The notes under the pieces: model-generated
Databases searched by the model: none
What the model was told of the DNA's origin: nothing
The model's input: the letters and a program-made list of their open reading frames with translations, nothing else
Program-made: the position numbers and the translations under genes
Virus record (IMG/VR): IMGVR_UViG_3300010885_052779
Span: 1 to 44,723 of that record
Source of the DNA: a virus
DNA length: 44,723 bases
Direction: 5' to 3' (one strand)
Part shown: piece by piece, positions 10,001 to 19,900 of the stretch
Numbering within the stretch: position 1 is the first letter of the stretch
Layout: the number at the start of each line of letters is the position of its first letter

Positions 10001-10606
10001 TACAGCGTGAAGTCTATCACTTAACTCTGCAACATGCGTTGGGTCATGGTGGTTGAAGACTTTTTTTGGACTAACTCGTCCTTCATACATCCATTTTGTA
10101 TGAAGATTTTCCATGGTCTCCGACCGTAAAAAACTCTGCGATGTAAATTCGCTATGACTGACAAAGACTGCATTTGCTGTTCGCGCGCCGCCTGTGTCAA
10201 ATCCCGCTGCATTTGCTATATTTCCACCGGGTCTTCTTTGACCATGGAACACAGGTGTTTCTTCCCAATATTTTTCAATAGTTGGAGGAAAACTTTCTTG
10301 TGGATTTGCTCTTACATCTTCTCTTGTTAAACGATAATGATCCTTTGCTCTTCCCCAGCCAGGAACATCTTCACCAACCATTTGATCTTCAGTCCAGCCA
10401 GCATATCTTCTCATTGCAACTTCATGACGTTTCATGGCGGCTTCGCTGCGCGGTTGAACTTCAGGTCCGACTGGACCAGACTTCAACTGTTGTCGCCAGC
10501 TTGAAGGACTCACTGTATCAATGCCCTTCATATAGTCTGGGCTTAAAACGCTAAGTACTTTTTTTTGCTCTACAGCTTCTTTTCGTCCTATAGGGCGTGT
10601 TTTCAT
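7004..10606 (-). CDS. 1200-aa virion/ejection protein with ADP-ribosyltransferase-like N-terminus and shared C-terminal membrane domain
   Basis: Residues about 115-310 resemble ART/PARP-fold toxins: VFHGQ near 119-123, then WYALENKV near 263-270 and IRDLGYDFFTVDG near 275-287, the pattern of arginine ADP-ribosyltransferases found in phage head proteins. Residues 350-480 are extremely Lys/Arg-rich and helical. Hydrophobic Gly/Ala segments span about 860-910. From about 930 to the end lies a domain repeated in the two genes upstream (ELELTTRGLAGSMSSVINDWG, GTRRTAYRALGGKGSSVN, SLYFAAKDAIHGY), ending in a similar RSRY tail. An AAGGA site precedes the start. Best reading: an internal virion protein ejected into the host, carrying an enzyme. 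The ART assignment is motif-based. Confidence 0.8.
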   Translation of the reverse strand: MKTRPIGRKEAVEQKKVLSVLSPDYMKGIDTVSPSSWRQQLKSGPVGPEVQPRSEAAMKRHEVAMRRYAGWTEDQMVGEDVPGWGRAKDHYRLTREDVRANPQESFPPTIEKYWEETPVFHGQRRPGGNIANAAGFDTGGARTANAVFVSHSEFTSQSFLRSETMENLHTKWMYEGRVSPKKVFNHHDPTHVAELSDRLHAVLRGEVYTKEETAEMRRATAGGQSAEGSAAEFLRDGEWGSTNPALGERAVNSLQEKIQQGKWYALENKVTQDAIRDLGYDFFTVDGLGHHRGGTVGAVLDRSALKFDRKKALHALDKEGVDQPFDTKKHTDWMPINKKAHSKYLEEQTLRYENDRINNSGLSSQERRLELRDLERRKKKMAKAKVQSEAIERKRKLRRKYPRQTKEKQLEIREKRKKERAQRLKKERKEKFKSFRKTREGRYPERDRLRKAKYGPIRESSVRLPIKEFEDRLKLSRINKRFNKRGMLMPAPRGFQRLTFFYRPNETNAGRLAFTRQSQSMHGWEKILMTAPAERSPRQQKLVEQVEHVRMLLGGRPNPTTGKPTAANFMNSEETYNFVRSDEGRHISSEIFHQNANTDLGIELIKTSEEKTLYEHMADIEAKVNKVFERYGHLRLTNQLDDPDIMKARGLQELKWMLTGAYIDKGKLTRDAQEVLRVLMVTSIDDIDLIAGHPIYQHYFNINPGHKMNDSTHAIANGTGLYAVDEKGALVLAQAIDPTINPALNINPDSYDKNSIVNTMTAPDYVEELLPKEANAKKSFFASGRDAVENFKKRVRAGKVKRTVPKGAIESAIEETVEVAGKKGFFGKFLKIFGAGGAVALLVGLPATAKAAELGGAAGGSNIMPVIAAVAGTGIAIAGWKAWSSRVAKSEKKIGEFAEEALGDKAPRFRIPTGRDLIGGRASLIENELELTTRGLAGSMSSVINDWGYVRRQSTTGGVIDTKWGRVWNANGTGKYAAPGIARNGGIEGWATVRSEKELYQAWDHYIMNSQGLGSGTRRTAYRALGGKGSSVNKFLARWGGVGTLFPGAMSLYFAAKDAIHGYQKEGLIGGIKGAITGYLSAAIFNKVAGTLLLNGAAGVMGAGALVGIGYAAFKIFDVRNEGNQYLQSMRSQKTSWAKGVSSFSGSVPATMRGRSLKAMEQSQFSTLRHLGSEASMLSAPRSRYATTTKVWGSRQMLSF

Positions 10607-10616
10607 TTTAGTTTCC

Positions 10617-13600
10617 TTAGTAAGACATCATTGGGGAACTATTACCCATTATAGTATTACTTGCGTATCTACTTCTAGGTGAGGTAATCATATAGGCTTC
10701 ATTGCCTAAGCTCTTCATAGAGGAGTACTTTGAATTTTCTATTGCCGCAATTGCGCGTTGTCTCATTGTTGCAACAGTTGAACTAGCAATAGACATACTA
10801 ACATTTGTTGTCCAACTTGTACGTTGTCTGTTGTTTTGCAAATATAGATTGCCCTCTGTCATTACCTCAAACATTCTTTTACTTGCGTACCCAACAGCAC
10901 CAAGAACGCCCAAGGCTGCCGTCCCAGCAATAGGATTAAGTAATGCGCTTCCTATTATTCTATTAGTTATAGCTGCCTTTAAGTATCCCTGTGCTGCTCC
11001 CGTTATCCCTCCCATAATGCCATTTTTATCATAGCCTTCTACCGCATCTTTACCTGCAAAATACAAAGCAATACCTGTAGGAAGAACAGTACCAAATCCG
11101 CCCATTCTAGCAAGCCATCTATTTGCACTTGAATTTTTACCGCCTAAAAGACCATAGGCAAATCTTCTAGTACCAGATCCCAATCCTTTGCTATTAGTTA
11201 TATAATCGTCCCATTGCGAATAAAGTTCTCTTTTGCCGGAAACTCTCATCCATCCTTCTTCTGAAGGAGCAACGTATCTGCCCAATCCCTTTGTAGTCCA
11301 TGCTCTGCCCCATCTTGTATCAATGGTTCCACCTGTTGCAGACTCTCGACGATTAAAGCCCCATTCGTTAATAATGGATGACATGCTACCTGCAAGTCCT
11401 TTGGTCGTAAGCTCTAGCTCGCGTTCAATAAAGCCACCTCGACTAGAGGCTACGCTCATAATACTTGGAATTTTTCCTAACGCAGAACCAACTGAAGAAG
11501 TTAACCTAGATCTTGTTGCTGGATTAATTCTAGAGTAACCAAATGCAAGAGCACCAACAGCTGCTATTCCTCCTAGGACTGCAAGTCCTCCTGCTCCTGA
11601 GGAAGAACCTGCTGCTGCGCCTAAAGTACTTGCACTTGCAACAGAAGGCAAACCAACGCCAACGCCTACGGCAAGTAAAGCTCCAAGTATTCCTTTGTTA
11701 GAAAGTTTTTCTCTTATTTCTCCAGCTAATTTCTTTGCGCCCTTTCTTTTAACAAAATTTCTAACTGCTTCTGAATAGGACCTTCTTACAGCCTTGGCAG
11801 TGTCACCTATTTTTAAGACCTGAGGGCCAGTTTCGCCAGAGGCAGCTCGGCGAAGCGAAGTTGATTCTTCTATCCTGGTGTCCATAGTACGTAAAGAGTC
11901 TACGAATTCATCGTACTCGCGGCTATCTCTGAATGAGCCCTGAAAAGTAGATATAAGCCTTTGCTCGTCTCCAGAAAACTGTAAATTATTCGAGGCTCGG
12001 CGATAAACTTTCATTTCATCTGCGTATTGCGCTTTTAAAGCTTCTGTTTGTCCAAAATCTCCTCTAGCCTGTGCTTCTTTTATTGCTTCTGTAGGAGCAA
12101 CAGGCTGAGTGGGTAACTCCGCACCATACAGTAATTTTTCAAATTCTTTTTTAAAAGCTATGACTTCTTCATCATTTGCTAGCTCTGACTCTTTCCATTT
12201 TATAGGATTATCCAGTATAGCCTCATCAGTGCCTGGTATATAGTCTTCAGGATGCTTAACTTTACCAGCATAGTAATCGTGCAAAGTTTCTTCAAGTTCT
12301 TTCCAACCTACAGGGTCTGCTTCAAATATCTCAGGACTTAGTCTGGCTTGATCGCCAATATTGTCATATAGAATATCCCATGTCTCAGTCTCAGGATTAT
12401 GTTTCCATATTCTAACTGGATCAGCAAGAGTAGGCGTTCTTGGAGGCACCATTGAGTCGGGATTCGGAACTTCTTTTTGGTGCATACTAAGCCACGTACT
12501 TTCGTCGTACGCTGACTCAATTAAAATATTTCCTTTTGCAATCCTATGATCTGGGTCGCTAGAAGTAAACTGGTCACGAATATATGGAGACAGCCTTGCA
12601 CCTGGGCTTTTAAAATTTCTTGGCGCAGTTCCACTCGGCCCATAGCCAAATTCGGGAGTTCCTTTTGCAAAATAAGGATCTGGTGCAATTCCCCCCTTCA
12701 AGGTTACTGATCTTGGTCCAAAAGAATCACGCTCTGCCATTAATCCCTGAACGCCACTGCCCCCAGCAAGAGGATCAACGCCAATAATAGTTGCTTTCTC
12801 TGGACTTAATTTCCCAGCCTTAACAGCTTTAATATCCTCAAGTAAATCTTGAGCCCCATGCTCATCAGTAAATCGATAAGCTCTGTCTTCTCGAAATAAA
12901 ATATCAAAATCAGCTAGTGGAGCAGACGTGCCATGGGCTGCTCCAGCGGCCGCAGCCGAGTATATTCTTTGATTAGTCTTAGCAATTCTAGTAAGGTTAG
13001 TATATTGGCTATTAGCGGGGCCAATGCTAGTAATTTGAGGTTCAGCTTTTGTCCATTCTGACAAATGCTCTGCAAAGATTTGGCTATTCAAAAACTCAGG
13101 AAAAGTTTCCTGTCTCTTATCAGTAAACCTATGAAGTATGCCTTGCCATCTGTTATTTTCACCTCTACCAAAAAGAGCAAATCCAGGAGATGGAACATTG
13201 GCGGTATTTGGATCAATCCCTGCTGTTCGAAGTTTAATATCTTCTATGCCTGGCGTGTCAAACTGAATAAGAGCTGAACCATATGTTGGGTCTGCTAAAA
13301 GTGCCTCACTAGCAATTGGCTTACCTTTTGATACAGTAGCCATGATTTCTTGGACACGTGGATCTCGAAAATTCAACTCTCCTGAATTTTCTATCATAGA
13401 GTCAAGAAAACCTTGATGAGCATAGGCATAATGTCTTTCTGGAGTATATAAAAGATTATCAGGTAATCTTTCACCCCCTAGAGCAAGGTCTCCGCCTCGA
13501 CGTAAGCCAAGATTATACTCGCTTAAAGCTTGGTTTGTTCCAAAGAGAGGTTTTCCATATGCAGCTTCTAATTCACGCTCTGTCTTTGCAAACGCCGCCG

Positions 13601-13802
13601 CAAATCCCTCTCTGCCTTCATCGTATCTTGATGCATAAGGAATATCAATTCCTCTGTGCACACTACTTGAATCAAGTGACGAGAAATCACCAAGATTACT
13701 GGTAAACGAACGCTTATATAAGTTGAATTTAGGTAGATGGCCCTGCAATTGGGCAATCGTCTCAGGACTCAACATCCTTGGACCTTTTTTTATTTGACTC
13801 AT
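10617..13802 (-). CDS. 1061-aa virion/ejection protein, unknown N-terminus with shared C-terminal membrane domain
   Basis: The long N-terminal region (1-690) is soluble-looking and not recognised; an HRG motif near residue 49 could hint at another transferase fold but is not enough to call. About 700-770 contains Gly/Ala-rich hydrophobic helices (LGALLAVGVGVGLP, LAVLGGIAAVGALAF). About 790-1061 is the shared domain: ELELTTKGLAGSMSSIINEWG, GTRRFAYGLLGGKNSS, ALYFAGKDAVEGYDKNG, and a tail in RSRYASNT...MMSY. The ribosome binding site GGAGATTAG precedes ATG at 13802. It lies 10 bp before the ART-like gene. The variable N-terminus plus constant C-terminus suggests a cargo-carrier design for a protein packaged in the virion (inference). 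Confidence 0.78.
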   Translation of the reverse strand: MSQIKKGPRMLSPETIAQLQGHLPKFNLYKRSFTSNLGDFSSLDSSSVHRGIDIPYASRYDEGREGFAAAFAKTERELEAAYGKPLFGTNQALSEYNLGLRRGGDLALGGERLPDNLLYTPERHYAYAHQGFLDSMIENSGELNFRDPRVQEIMATVSKGKPIASEALLADPTYGSALIQFDTPGIEDIKLRTAGIDPNTANVPSPGFALFGRGENNRWQGILHRFTDKRQETFPEFLNSQIFAEHLSEWTKAEPQITSIGPANSQYTNLTRIAKTNQRIYSAAAAGAAHGTSAPLADFDILFREDRAYRFTDEHGAQDLLEDIKAVKAGKLSPEKATIIGVDPLAGGSGVQGLMAERDSFGPRSVTLKGGIAPDPYFAKGTPEFGYGPSGTAPRNFKSPGARLSPYIRDQFTSSDPDHRIAKGNILIESAYDESTWLSMHQKEVPNPDSMVPPRTPTLADPVRIWKHNPETETWDILYDNIGDQARLSPEIFEADPVGWKELEETLHDYYAGKVKHPEDYIPGTDEAILDNPIKWKESELANDEEVIAFKKEFEKLLYGAELPTQPVAPTEAIKEAQARGDFGQTEALKAQYADEMKVYRRASNNLQFSGDEQRLISTFQGSFRDSREYDEFVDSLRTMDTRIEESTSLRRAASGETGPQVLKIGDTAKAVRRSYSEAVRNFVKRKGAKKLAGEIREKLSNKGILGALLAVGVGVGLPSVASASTLGAAAGSSSGAGGLAVLGGIAAVGALAFGYSRINPATRSRLTSSVGSALGKIPSIMSVASSRGGFIERELELTTKGLAGSMSSIINEWGFNRRESATGGTIDTRWGRAWTTKGLGRYVAPSEEGWMRVSGKRELYSQWDDYITNSKGLGSGTRRFAYGLLGGKNSSANRWLARMGGFGTVLPTGIALYFAGKDAVEGYDKNGIMGGITGAAQGYLKAAITNRIIGSALLNPIAGTAALGVLGAVGYASKRMFEVMTEGNLYLQNNRQRTSWTTNVSMSIASSTVATMRQRAIAAIENSKYSSMKSLGNEAYMITSPRSRYASNTIMGNSSPMMSY

Positions 13803-13813
13803 CTAATCTCCTA

Positions 13814-14719
13814 TTAGTAAGAAATCATAGAGTGAGTATTGCTTAGTATAGTATTGTTTCCATACCTACCTCTTGGAGCAGTAGCCATATAAGCCTCATT
13901 TCCTAGACCTCTCATAGAAGAGTATCTTGAGTTTTCTACTGCAGCTATACTTCTTTGTTTCTGCATTTGGGCATTAGAACTAATCATGGCTGATCCTGGT
14001 CCGCGCTTCCAACTGACTAAATTCATTTTTCCCATTTTTAAATAGTCATTGCCATCATTCAAGACACCAAGAACTCTATTGCCTGCATATCCTGCTCCAA
14101 TAAGTAAACCACCTGCTACTGTGGCCCGCAAAGGATTCATAAGAGCACTGCCAATAATTCTATTAACAATTGCCATACTAACATAACCTTTTGCAGCCCC
14201 TATTAATCCACCAACAATTCCATCCTTCTTGTAACCTTCCATAGCATCTTGCGATGCAAAATACAAAGATACGGCAGGAGGAAGTATTGTTGAGAAACCT
14301 CCACCAATTGCAAGGAATTTATTTACACTAGAACCTTTGCCACCTAAGGCCCTATAAGCGACTCGTCTGGTGCCAGTTCCAAATCCTTGACTATTCATAA
14401 TATAATCGTCCCAGGCCGTGTAAAGTTCTTTCTTACTTAAACCTCGTCTCCAAACTGTTTCTGATCCTTGTTGCACTACAGGAGCAACATAATTATTTTG
14501 GCGAAAACCTCCATTTCTTGACCATCTTCTACCAAAATGGGCATTAAAATGACTACCATCTGCGCCCATACGACGATTAAAACCCCAATCATTAATGACA
14601 GAAGACATTGCTCCTGCCAATCCTTTTGTTGTAAGTTCTAGTTCATTTTCAATAAAGCTAGCACGAGAGTTGAAATTATCATTAATCCACTGCCTTTGCG
14701 TTTCAAATCTTCTTGCCAT
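13814..14719 (-). CDS. 301-aa stand-alone copy of the shared virion membrane domain
   Basis: Nearly the whole protein aligns by eye with the C-termini of the next two genes: ELELTTKGLAGAMSSVINDWG, KKELYTAWDDYIMNSQG, GTGTRRVAYRALGGKGSS, SLYFASQDAMEGYKKDG and the RGRYGNNT...MISY tail. Hydrophobic Gly/Ala-rich segments in the second half could insert into a membrane. The ribosome binding site GAGGTTAAG is well placed before ATG at 14719. The protein lacks any N-terminal cargo, so it may be the ancestral or structural form of the domain. Function unknown; a role in the internal virion or DNA-ejection apparatus is inferred from context and from membrane character. Confidence 0.8.
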   Translation of the reverse strand: MARRFETQRQWINDNFNSRASFIENELELTTKGLAGAMSSVINDWGFNRRMGADGSHFNAHFGRRWSRNGGFRQNNYVAPVVQQGSETVWRRGLSKKELYTAWDDYIMNSQGFGTGTRRVAYRALGGKGSSVNKFLAIGGGFSTILPPAVSLYFASQDAMEGYKKDGIVGGLIGAAKGYVSMAIVNRIIGSALMNPLRATVAGGLLIGAGYAGNRVLGVLNDGNDYLKMGKMNLVSWKRGPGSAMISSNAQMQKQRSIAAVENSRYSSMRGLGNEAYMATAPRGRYGNNTILSNTHSMISY

Positions 14720-14720
14720 C

Positions 14721-16946
14721 TTAACCTCTTCTTAAAGCTGAAAGAGCTAGTGTAAGGTTTCCAGTGTCGTTATACTTACCCGGAGTATGCCGTCCTCTTG
14801 TTGGGCTCATAGAAGGATTTGTAAAGTAATTTTCTTCTATATCATTCAAGCCAATGGCTCCTGGGTTTGTCATTCTTACTCTTTCACTTGAATCGGCTTG
14901 CATCTGAGCTTGAGCACTCATGTATTTATCTCTTGCCCCTGTCAGTACATTTGCTGGATGGTCAAGGCCTCCATTTGTTGCACTGCTCATTGCTCCAGTA
15001 TAGGCAGCCACACCAGCGGCACCCGCAAAGACTGCAGCACCACCCAGACCAGACATACCGCTTTTAAAACCTGACATTGCAGGTCCATGATGCTGCGGCA
15101 CATCAAGTATTGAAGCTTCAGTCTCATCTGCCATACCCAGATAGTTTGGATTTCTTCTGCGAAAAAATGAGGAACTTTCCGCTTTTGCTTCAGGTGCAAC
15201 GTTTTCTTTGTAGAAACTTCTCGTTGCACTCATGCTTTTCTGTACACCGGCTGCTGCCTGGCCACCATAGAATGCTGCTAAGTTTGGAAGCTCTGAAATA
15301 GTTTTACCAGGCCGATTTTGATTTAAATCTGCACCAGTGTTGTAGTTAACAAAGTCGTTTGCGCTTTGTTGTACTTTATTGTCTAATGAATTTAATTCTC
15401 CACCTTGAGTATATCGAGTTTTATCTGCAGGTGACATATCTCTAAGTCTTTGATTTGATTCACTTTTAGACATGCCTGATATGTCGTCTGTTGTCTGAGA
15501 GTGGAATGCTCTTGCATTATCAGGAGTGTAAGCCCCAGCTTTCGTAATTTGCTCTTCTAGACCTGTACGTTGACGGCTTGCATCTTCCATTGTGTCAAGA
15601 CTTGCCTTTAAGCCACTTTCATTAGCAGTCTCACTCAAAGCTCTTGTACCTAGCTGTGAACTTTCCGCCCATCCTTGACTTTCAACTCTGTCTCCTACTT
15701 TCATTCCTTGAAGAAAACTACTAGTCAACGACTTAGTGCCAGAGCCACCAAACATTCTTTGTCCGCCTTTAACTGCAGCAATACCTACTGCGCCTACTGC
15801 CGCTCCCTTCATTGCTCCTTGAGTAAAAGCCTTTGCAGTACCCGTAGCCTTAAGTCCTTGAAATTCTTGATCTTTTGAGTTGTCATATGCCATTGCCCCT
15901 TGGACGCCACCAACCGCTGCACCTATAACTGGTGCTGCTGCAAAGTCTGCAAGATGACTAGCTCCTGTCCCTTGTTTACTTAAAGGTCCAAAGTCTTTAT
16001 TCATACCTTGATTTGGGCTTGCAATTGAATTTGCTTTTTGGCCTAGTTCATTGTAGTCAGTCTGAGTCTCTGCTTCCTGCTCAATTGTCTGACCAGCAGC
16101 TGTTTTTCTTTGAGTTGACTTTTGTGTTTTTTCCTCTTGCTGAGTTGTTTCTCTGCTCTCTTGTTGTTCTCTTTTTGCTTCTTGGTATGCCTTCCTATTT
16201 TCTTTTCTCTTCTTTGGATCTGTCTCAGGAGCGGTTCTTTCTTGCCGCTTCATATCAGCAATTTTTTGTCCTTCACTCTCAACATCGTCTGCATATAATG
16301 CTGCTTCGTCTACTTTTTCAGGCGGTGGCTTAGGTTTGCTAATCTCAGCCTCTTGCTCTTCAAACTGTTGTACTGCGCGTTTTTGTGCAGGACTATAATT
16401 GCTTGGATCATCCTCCATTACCTTTCTAGGTGGAGCAGGCTCTGCCATTTGTCGAGGAGGAGTTACTTTACTTGCTTCTTGTGCTGCTATTTTTTCTTCA
16501 TTAGTAGAAAATTTTGCAAAGTCTTGAGCTATGTCTTCCCCTTTAGGTAAAGCTTTCTCAAGTAATGAGCCTATTCTTCCGGCACGTCGACCTGCAAATG
16601 CACCAAGTGTTGCTCCAACAGTCATTGTTGTACTAAGATTTCCTGGATCTCCTGAAAGGATTGAAGCTCCTAAGCCAGCAAATGCTCCTATCGCAGTACC
16701 TGCAAGAATTGCCGAACCGCCCGCCACTCCTTTCTTACTAAATGTAGGACTGGCGCTAGCAGCTTCTTGGACTCTCTGATTTATAAATTTCTTAAAACCA
16801 GAACTTTCTTTTATGCCAAGAGCTGCTGTTCCTTGTTGTTTTAGAAGAGCTTCATAAAGAGTATTTCCAATTTCATGTTTTGCTGCACGTGTGCTAGACA
16901 GCAATGCTCCAATGAATGTCAATGTTTCTGTAACAAAATTTGCCAT
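14721..16946 (-). CDS. 741-aa putative internal virion protein with glycine-rich membrane segments
   Basis: The N-terminal region (about 72-122) has Gly/Ala hydrophobic segments of glycine-zipper type (GGSAILAGTAIGAFAGLGASIL, split by a short loop, then VGATLGAFAG). Residues 165-300 are a charged, Pro/Glu/Lys/Gln-rich, probably unstructured coil. Further Ala/Gly hydrophobic segments appear near 340 and 640 (GGAAVFAGAAGVAAYTG). No catalytic motif recognised. The start codon shares bases with the end of the 1329-residue gene and the end lies 2 bp from the 301-residue gene, so it belongs to the same block of giant virion genes. A role in membrane penetration during DNA ejection is plausible but only inferred. 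Confidence 0.75.
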   Translation of the reverse strand: MANFVTETLTFIGALLSSTRAAKHEIGNTLYEALLKQQGTAALGIKESSGFKKFINQRVQEAASASPTFSKKGVAGGSAILAGTAIGAFAGLGASILSGDPGNLSTTMTVGATLGAFAGRRAGRIGSLLEKALPKGEDIAQDFAKFSTNEEKIAAQEASKVTPPRQMAEPAPPRKVMEDDPSNYSPAQKRAVQQFEEQEAEISKPKPPPEKVDEAALYADDVESEGQKIADMKRQERTAPETDPKKRKENRKAYQEAKREQQESRETTQQEEKTQKSTQRKTAAGQTIEQEAETQTDYNELGQKANSIASPNQGMNKDFGPLSKQGTGASHLADFAAAPVIGAAVGGVQGAMAYDNSKDQEFQGLKATGTAKAFTQGAMKGAAVGAVGIAAVKGGQRMFGGSGTKSLTSSFLQGMKVGDRVESQGWAESSQLGTRALSETANESGLKASLDTMEDASRQRTGLEEQITKAGAYTPDNARAFHSQTTDDISGMSKSESNQRLRDMSPADKTRYTQGGELNSLDNKVQQSANDFVNYNTGADLNQNRPGKTISELPNLAAFYGGQAAAGVQKSMSATRSFYKENVAPEAKAESSSFFRRRNPNYLGMADETEASILDVPQHHGPAMSGFKSGMSGLGGAAVFAGAAGVAAYTGAMSSATNGGLDHPANVLTGARDKYMSAQAQMQADSSERVRMTNPGAIGLNDIEENYFTNPSMSPTRGRHTPGKYNDTGNLTLALSALRRG

Positions 16947-19900
16947 TATCGTCTTTCCTTACCACGGCCTCGGTTTCTTTGCATGCTGCCCATTAATGCA
17001 GCCTGTTGCATCTCTGCCATCATTAATTTTCTACTATTACCAGACTCAGAAGAAGTAATAGGTGTAATTGAGTTGAGCTGAGAACTAGAACTGGTTAAGT
17101 TATTTATACTATTTAACTCTGGAGATTGATCATATCTTTCAATCATTTGAGACTCAGATGTGCCTGGGCTTTTATCAAAATGAAAACGATTATAACTAAA
17201 AGCACTTAAAGTATTCCATCCTTTTCTTTCAGCTCCACCCATTCCGCTTTGAGCTCCAAAATAGAAAGGCTGACTCCACATGCCCTTGCCTTTGCTTTTT
17301 GCAGAGTATTCAGCTTGCATATAAGCTGTTTGGCTAACTAAATCTTCCGTAGATTTTTCTCTAAAAAGAACTGAACCAAGTCCCTGCTTAACCATTTCAT
17401 ATGAATAGTTTGTTCCTTCTTGGTCTGTTATAAGACCAACTGAACGACCAAAAGTTTGTCTTCCGCCAACTACAACTTGAGATCCTGTTCTTGCAGATAA
17501 AACATTTGTTAAGTAATTTTTACCAGGTTGAGCATATGCCATTTCTCCTGGCCCAGTACCTACTCCTTCGTGAGCTGTTTCAGGGGTGTCAATGCCAGAT
17601 ACGCGCACACTACCTAGCTTTCTTCTGCCCATGCCAAGAAAGCCTTTGCTAATCAATTCAACTGTATCACCGTCACCAACCGCGTAGTCAACCTTTGCAC
17701 CATCAACTGCCTGGAGTGCAACACCAGCATCATTTGTTTTGTCAATTGGTGCAGTGTATGAAGTCAAAGCACTCTTAATATCTCCGCCAGCGGCATAGTT
17801 ACCGCCTTCTAAGATTTGTTTCTCATCACCACTCTTTTTTAAAATTGCTTCAGTTGTTGGTTTCCAACTAGGTTGATCAATCATGTAATCGGCTGCAAGA
17901 GCAAGCCCAGCACCAACTATTCCACCTATAGCACCAGCAGTTCTTCCTACATTAGAAACAAACCAACTTGCGTCTTTCAGCGCAGATACCGCAATCTTTC
18001 CTCCCGCACCCGCAGGAGAAACAGCATTCGCAAGAAACCTATCTGCGGTTTCTCTCTGTAGTTTTATTTTTCCTAATCCTTGCATTGTCAGGCTAGCCAT
18101 CGCCTTAAAGTGACCAACACTTTGAGGTCTTGCAAATTTAACAGCACTTAAAGAACTACTCAATTCATGTAGTCCTCTACCTAGACCTCCTATAGTCAGA
18201 CCATATCCCTTAGAGGAAACATTCTTAAAAATTTGATCTAGAGTTCCTTTAGTCTGTTCTATTATTTGCCGGGTAAGAGCTCCATCACCTTGATCAAATC
18301 TCAACTTTAATTCATCAGTCAATTTCTGTCCAAGACTTCCATTTGGTTCCCGAAGTCTTCCTGTTAAAGTCTCAAACCTTTCCATCAAACTTTCTGGAGT
18401 TAATCCCCTACTCGCAATGCTTTCACTCTCAGCATACTGCCCAACCATATGTTCAAAAACACGCCTATGCGCTGTTTCCGCACTTGCACCGCCTGCAATC
18501 AAGTCTGCGTGCATTTTCTTCATATCGTCTACTAGATGATAGTCATGCGTCTTATTAAAGAAAGAGTATGTTGCTCCATCCTTTGTAACTTTTTCATGCC
18601 GGACTTGGCCTTGTCGAGTTCCAAGGTTAAATGGCTCGTAGGCATCAGTCTGAATATTGATTGGTTCAGTGTGATATTGAATTTCACCACTCAAATCAGC
18701 AACTGGCATAGGCCTATTAACTATAACTTCATCTACTATGCCTTCCGCGTTTTCTAATTTAATAACCTTTCCTGGCTTTTCATCTGGATAAGGCAATTCT
18801 CTTTTGATAATAGGATTACCTTCTTCGTCCAATTTTAAAGCATCAACAGTTAATTCCTTTTTTGCATCAAACAAAGATGCTTGTCCAGATACCAGATTAG
18901 CAGTCTCATGAATCCTAAGAAGTTCCTTGTCAATGTTGTAATTTTTTGTTACATCACCTATTGTTCCCTGATTCCATCTGGCAAGAAGAGGATTTGCACT
19001 GCTTTCATCTACATCAAAAAGAACTCTACCTTGTGCATCTGTTGTTATAGGCTCAAGTTCCGTATCTTTCAAGTATGAAGTAAGACTTAGCCATCCTCTT
19101 TTCTTGCTGTCAAACAGTATACTTGTTGCCGCAATAAGGGACTTCATCTGTCCACCAATTGACGCGGTTTCTTTTCCTTGGTTTACGGTATAGACATCTT
19201 TAACTGTTTCATACAGTTTTGCATCTGTTAAAAGTTTTCCCTGAAGAACTGTGTCCATCAAAGCTAAATGCTCTTCCTTTGCTCCATAGAAGGCCCTAGA
19301 TGCCCAGTCAATTTTTGTACCAGAAAATACATCTGGCCCTGTTGGAATATATCCAGTTTGCATAAGACCAGAAAATAACATCTTAGTAAGTTCAAGCTGA
19401 TCTTTGTTATGAAGTCCTTGTCCTATATTTTTTTCCCACATTGGGAAAAGACTAATCATTTCATTGGTTTTCCCTTCCATTCTTAATCTATCCACACCTT
19501 GTGTATAGTGATAGTTGGTAGGATCCATAATGTTTCTTTTATACTGTGACTTCCAGTATGCATCAAACATTTGTCTAATTTCTGATAGATCTTGAATTCC
19601 TTCTGGTCCAGTCCTGAAAGCTTTCATAATATCAGGATCTTGATTTAAAGGAACACGGTCCTCTGGGAACATTGCTACATTGTAATTGCCTTTGAAATCC
19701 CTGACATGCGCTCCTATTCCGTCATCTGCTGGTCGAATAACAGATATCTGTCTTTCTCCTGCGTCATCCACAGAAGGAACAATAGCGGTAAAGAATTTAT
19801 TCTTGTTTGGTAATTTGCTTTTATCAGAAACATTCTGGGTAAAGTATTCCCAAAGTTTGCCAAGTCTGAAGGATTCAAAGGTCATATTTGCAGCAATTAA

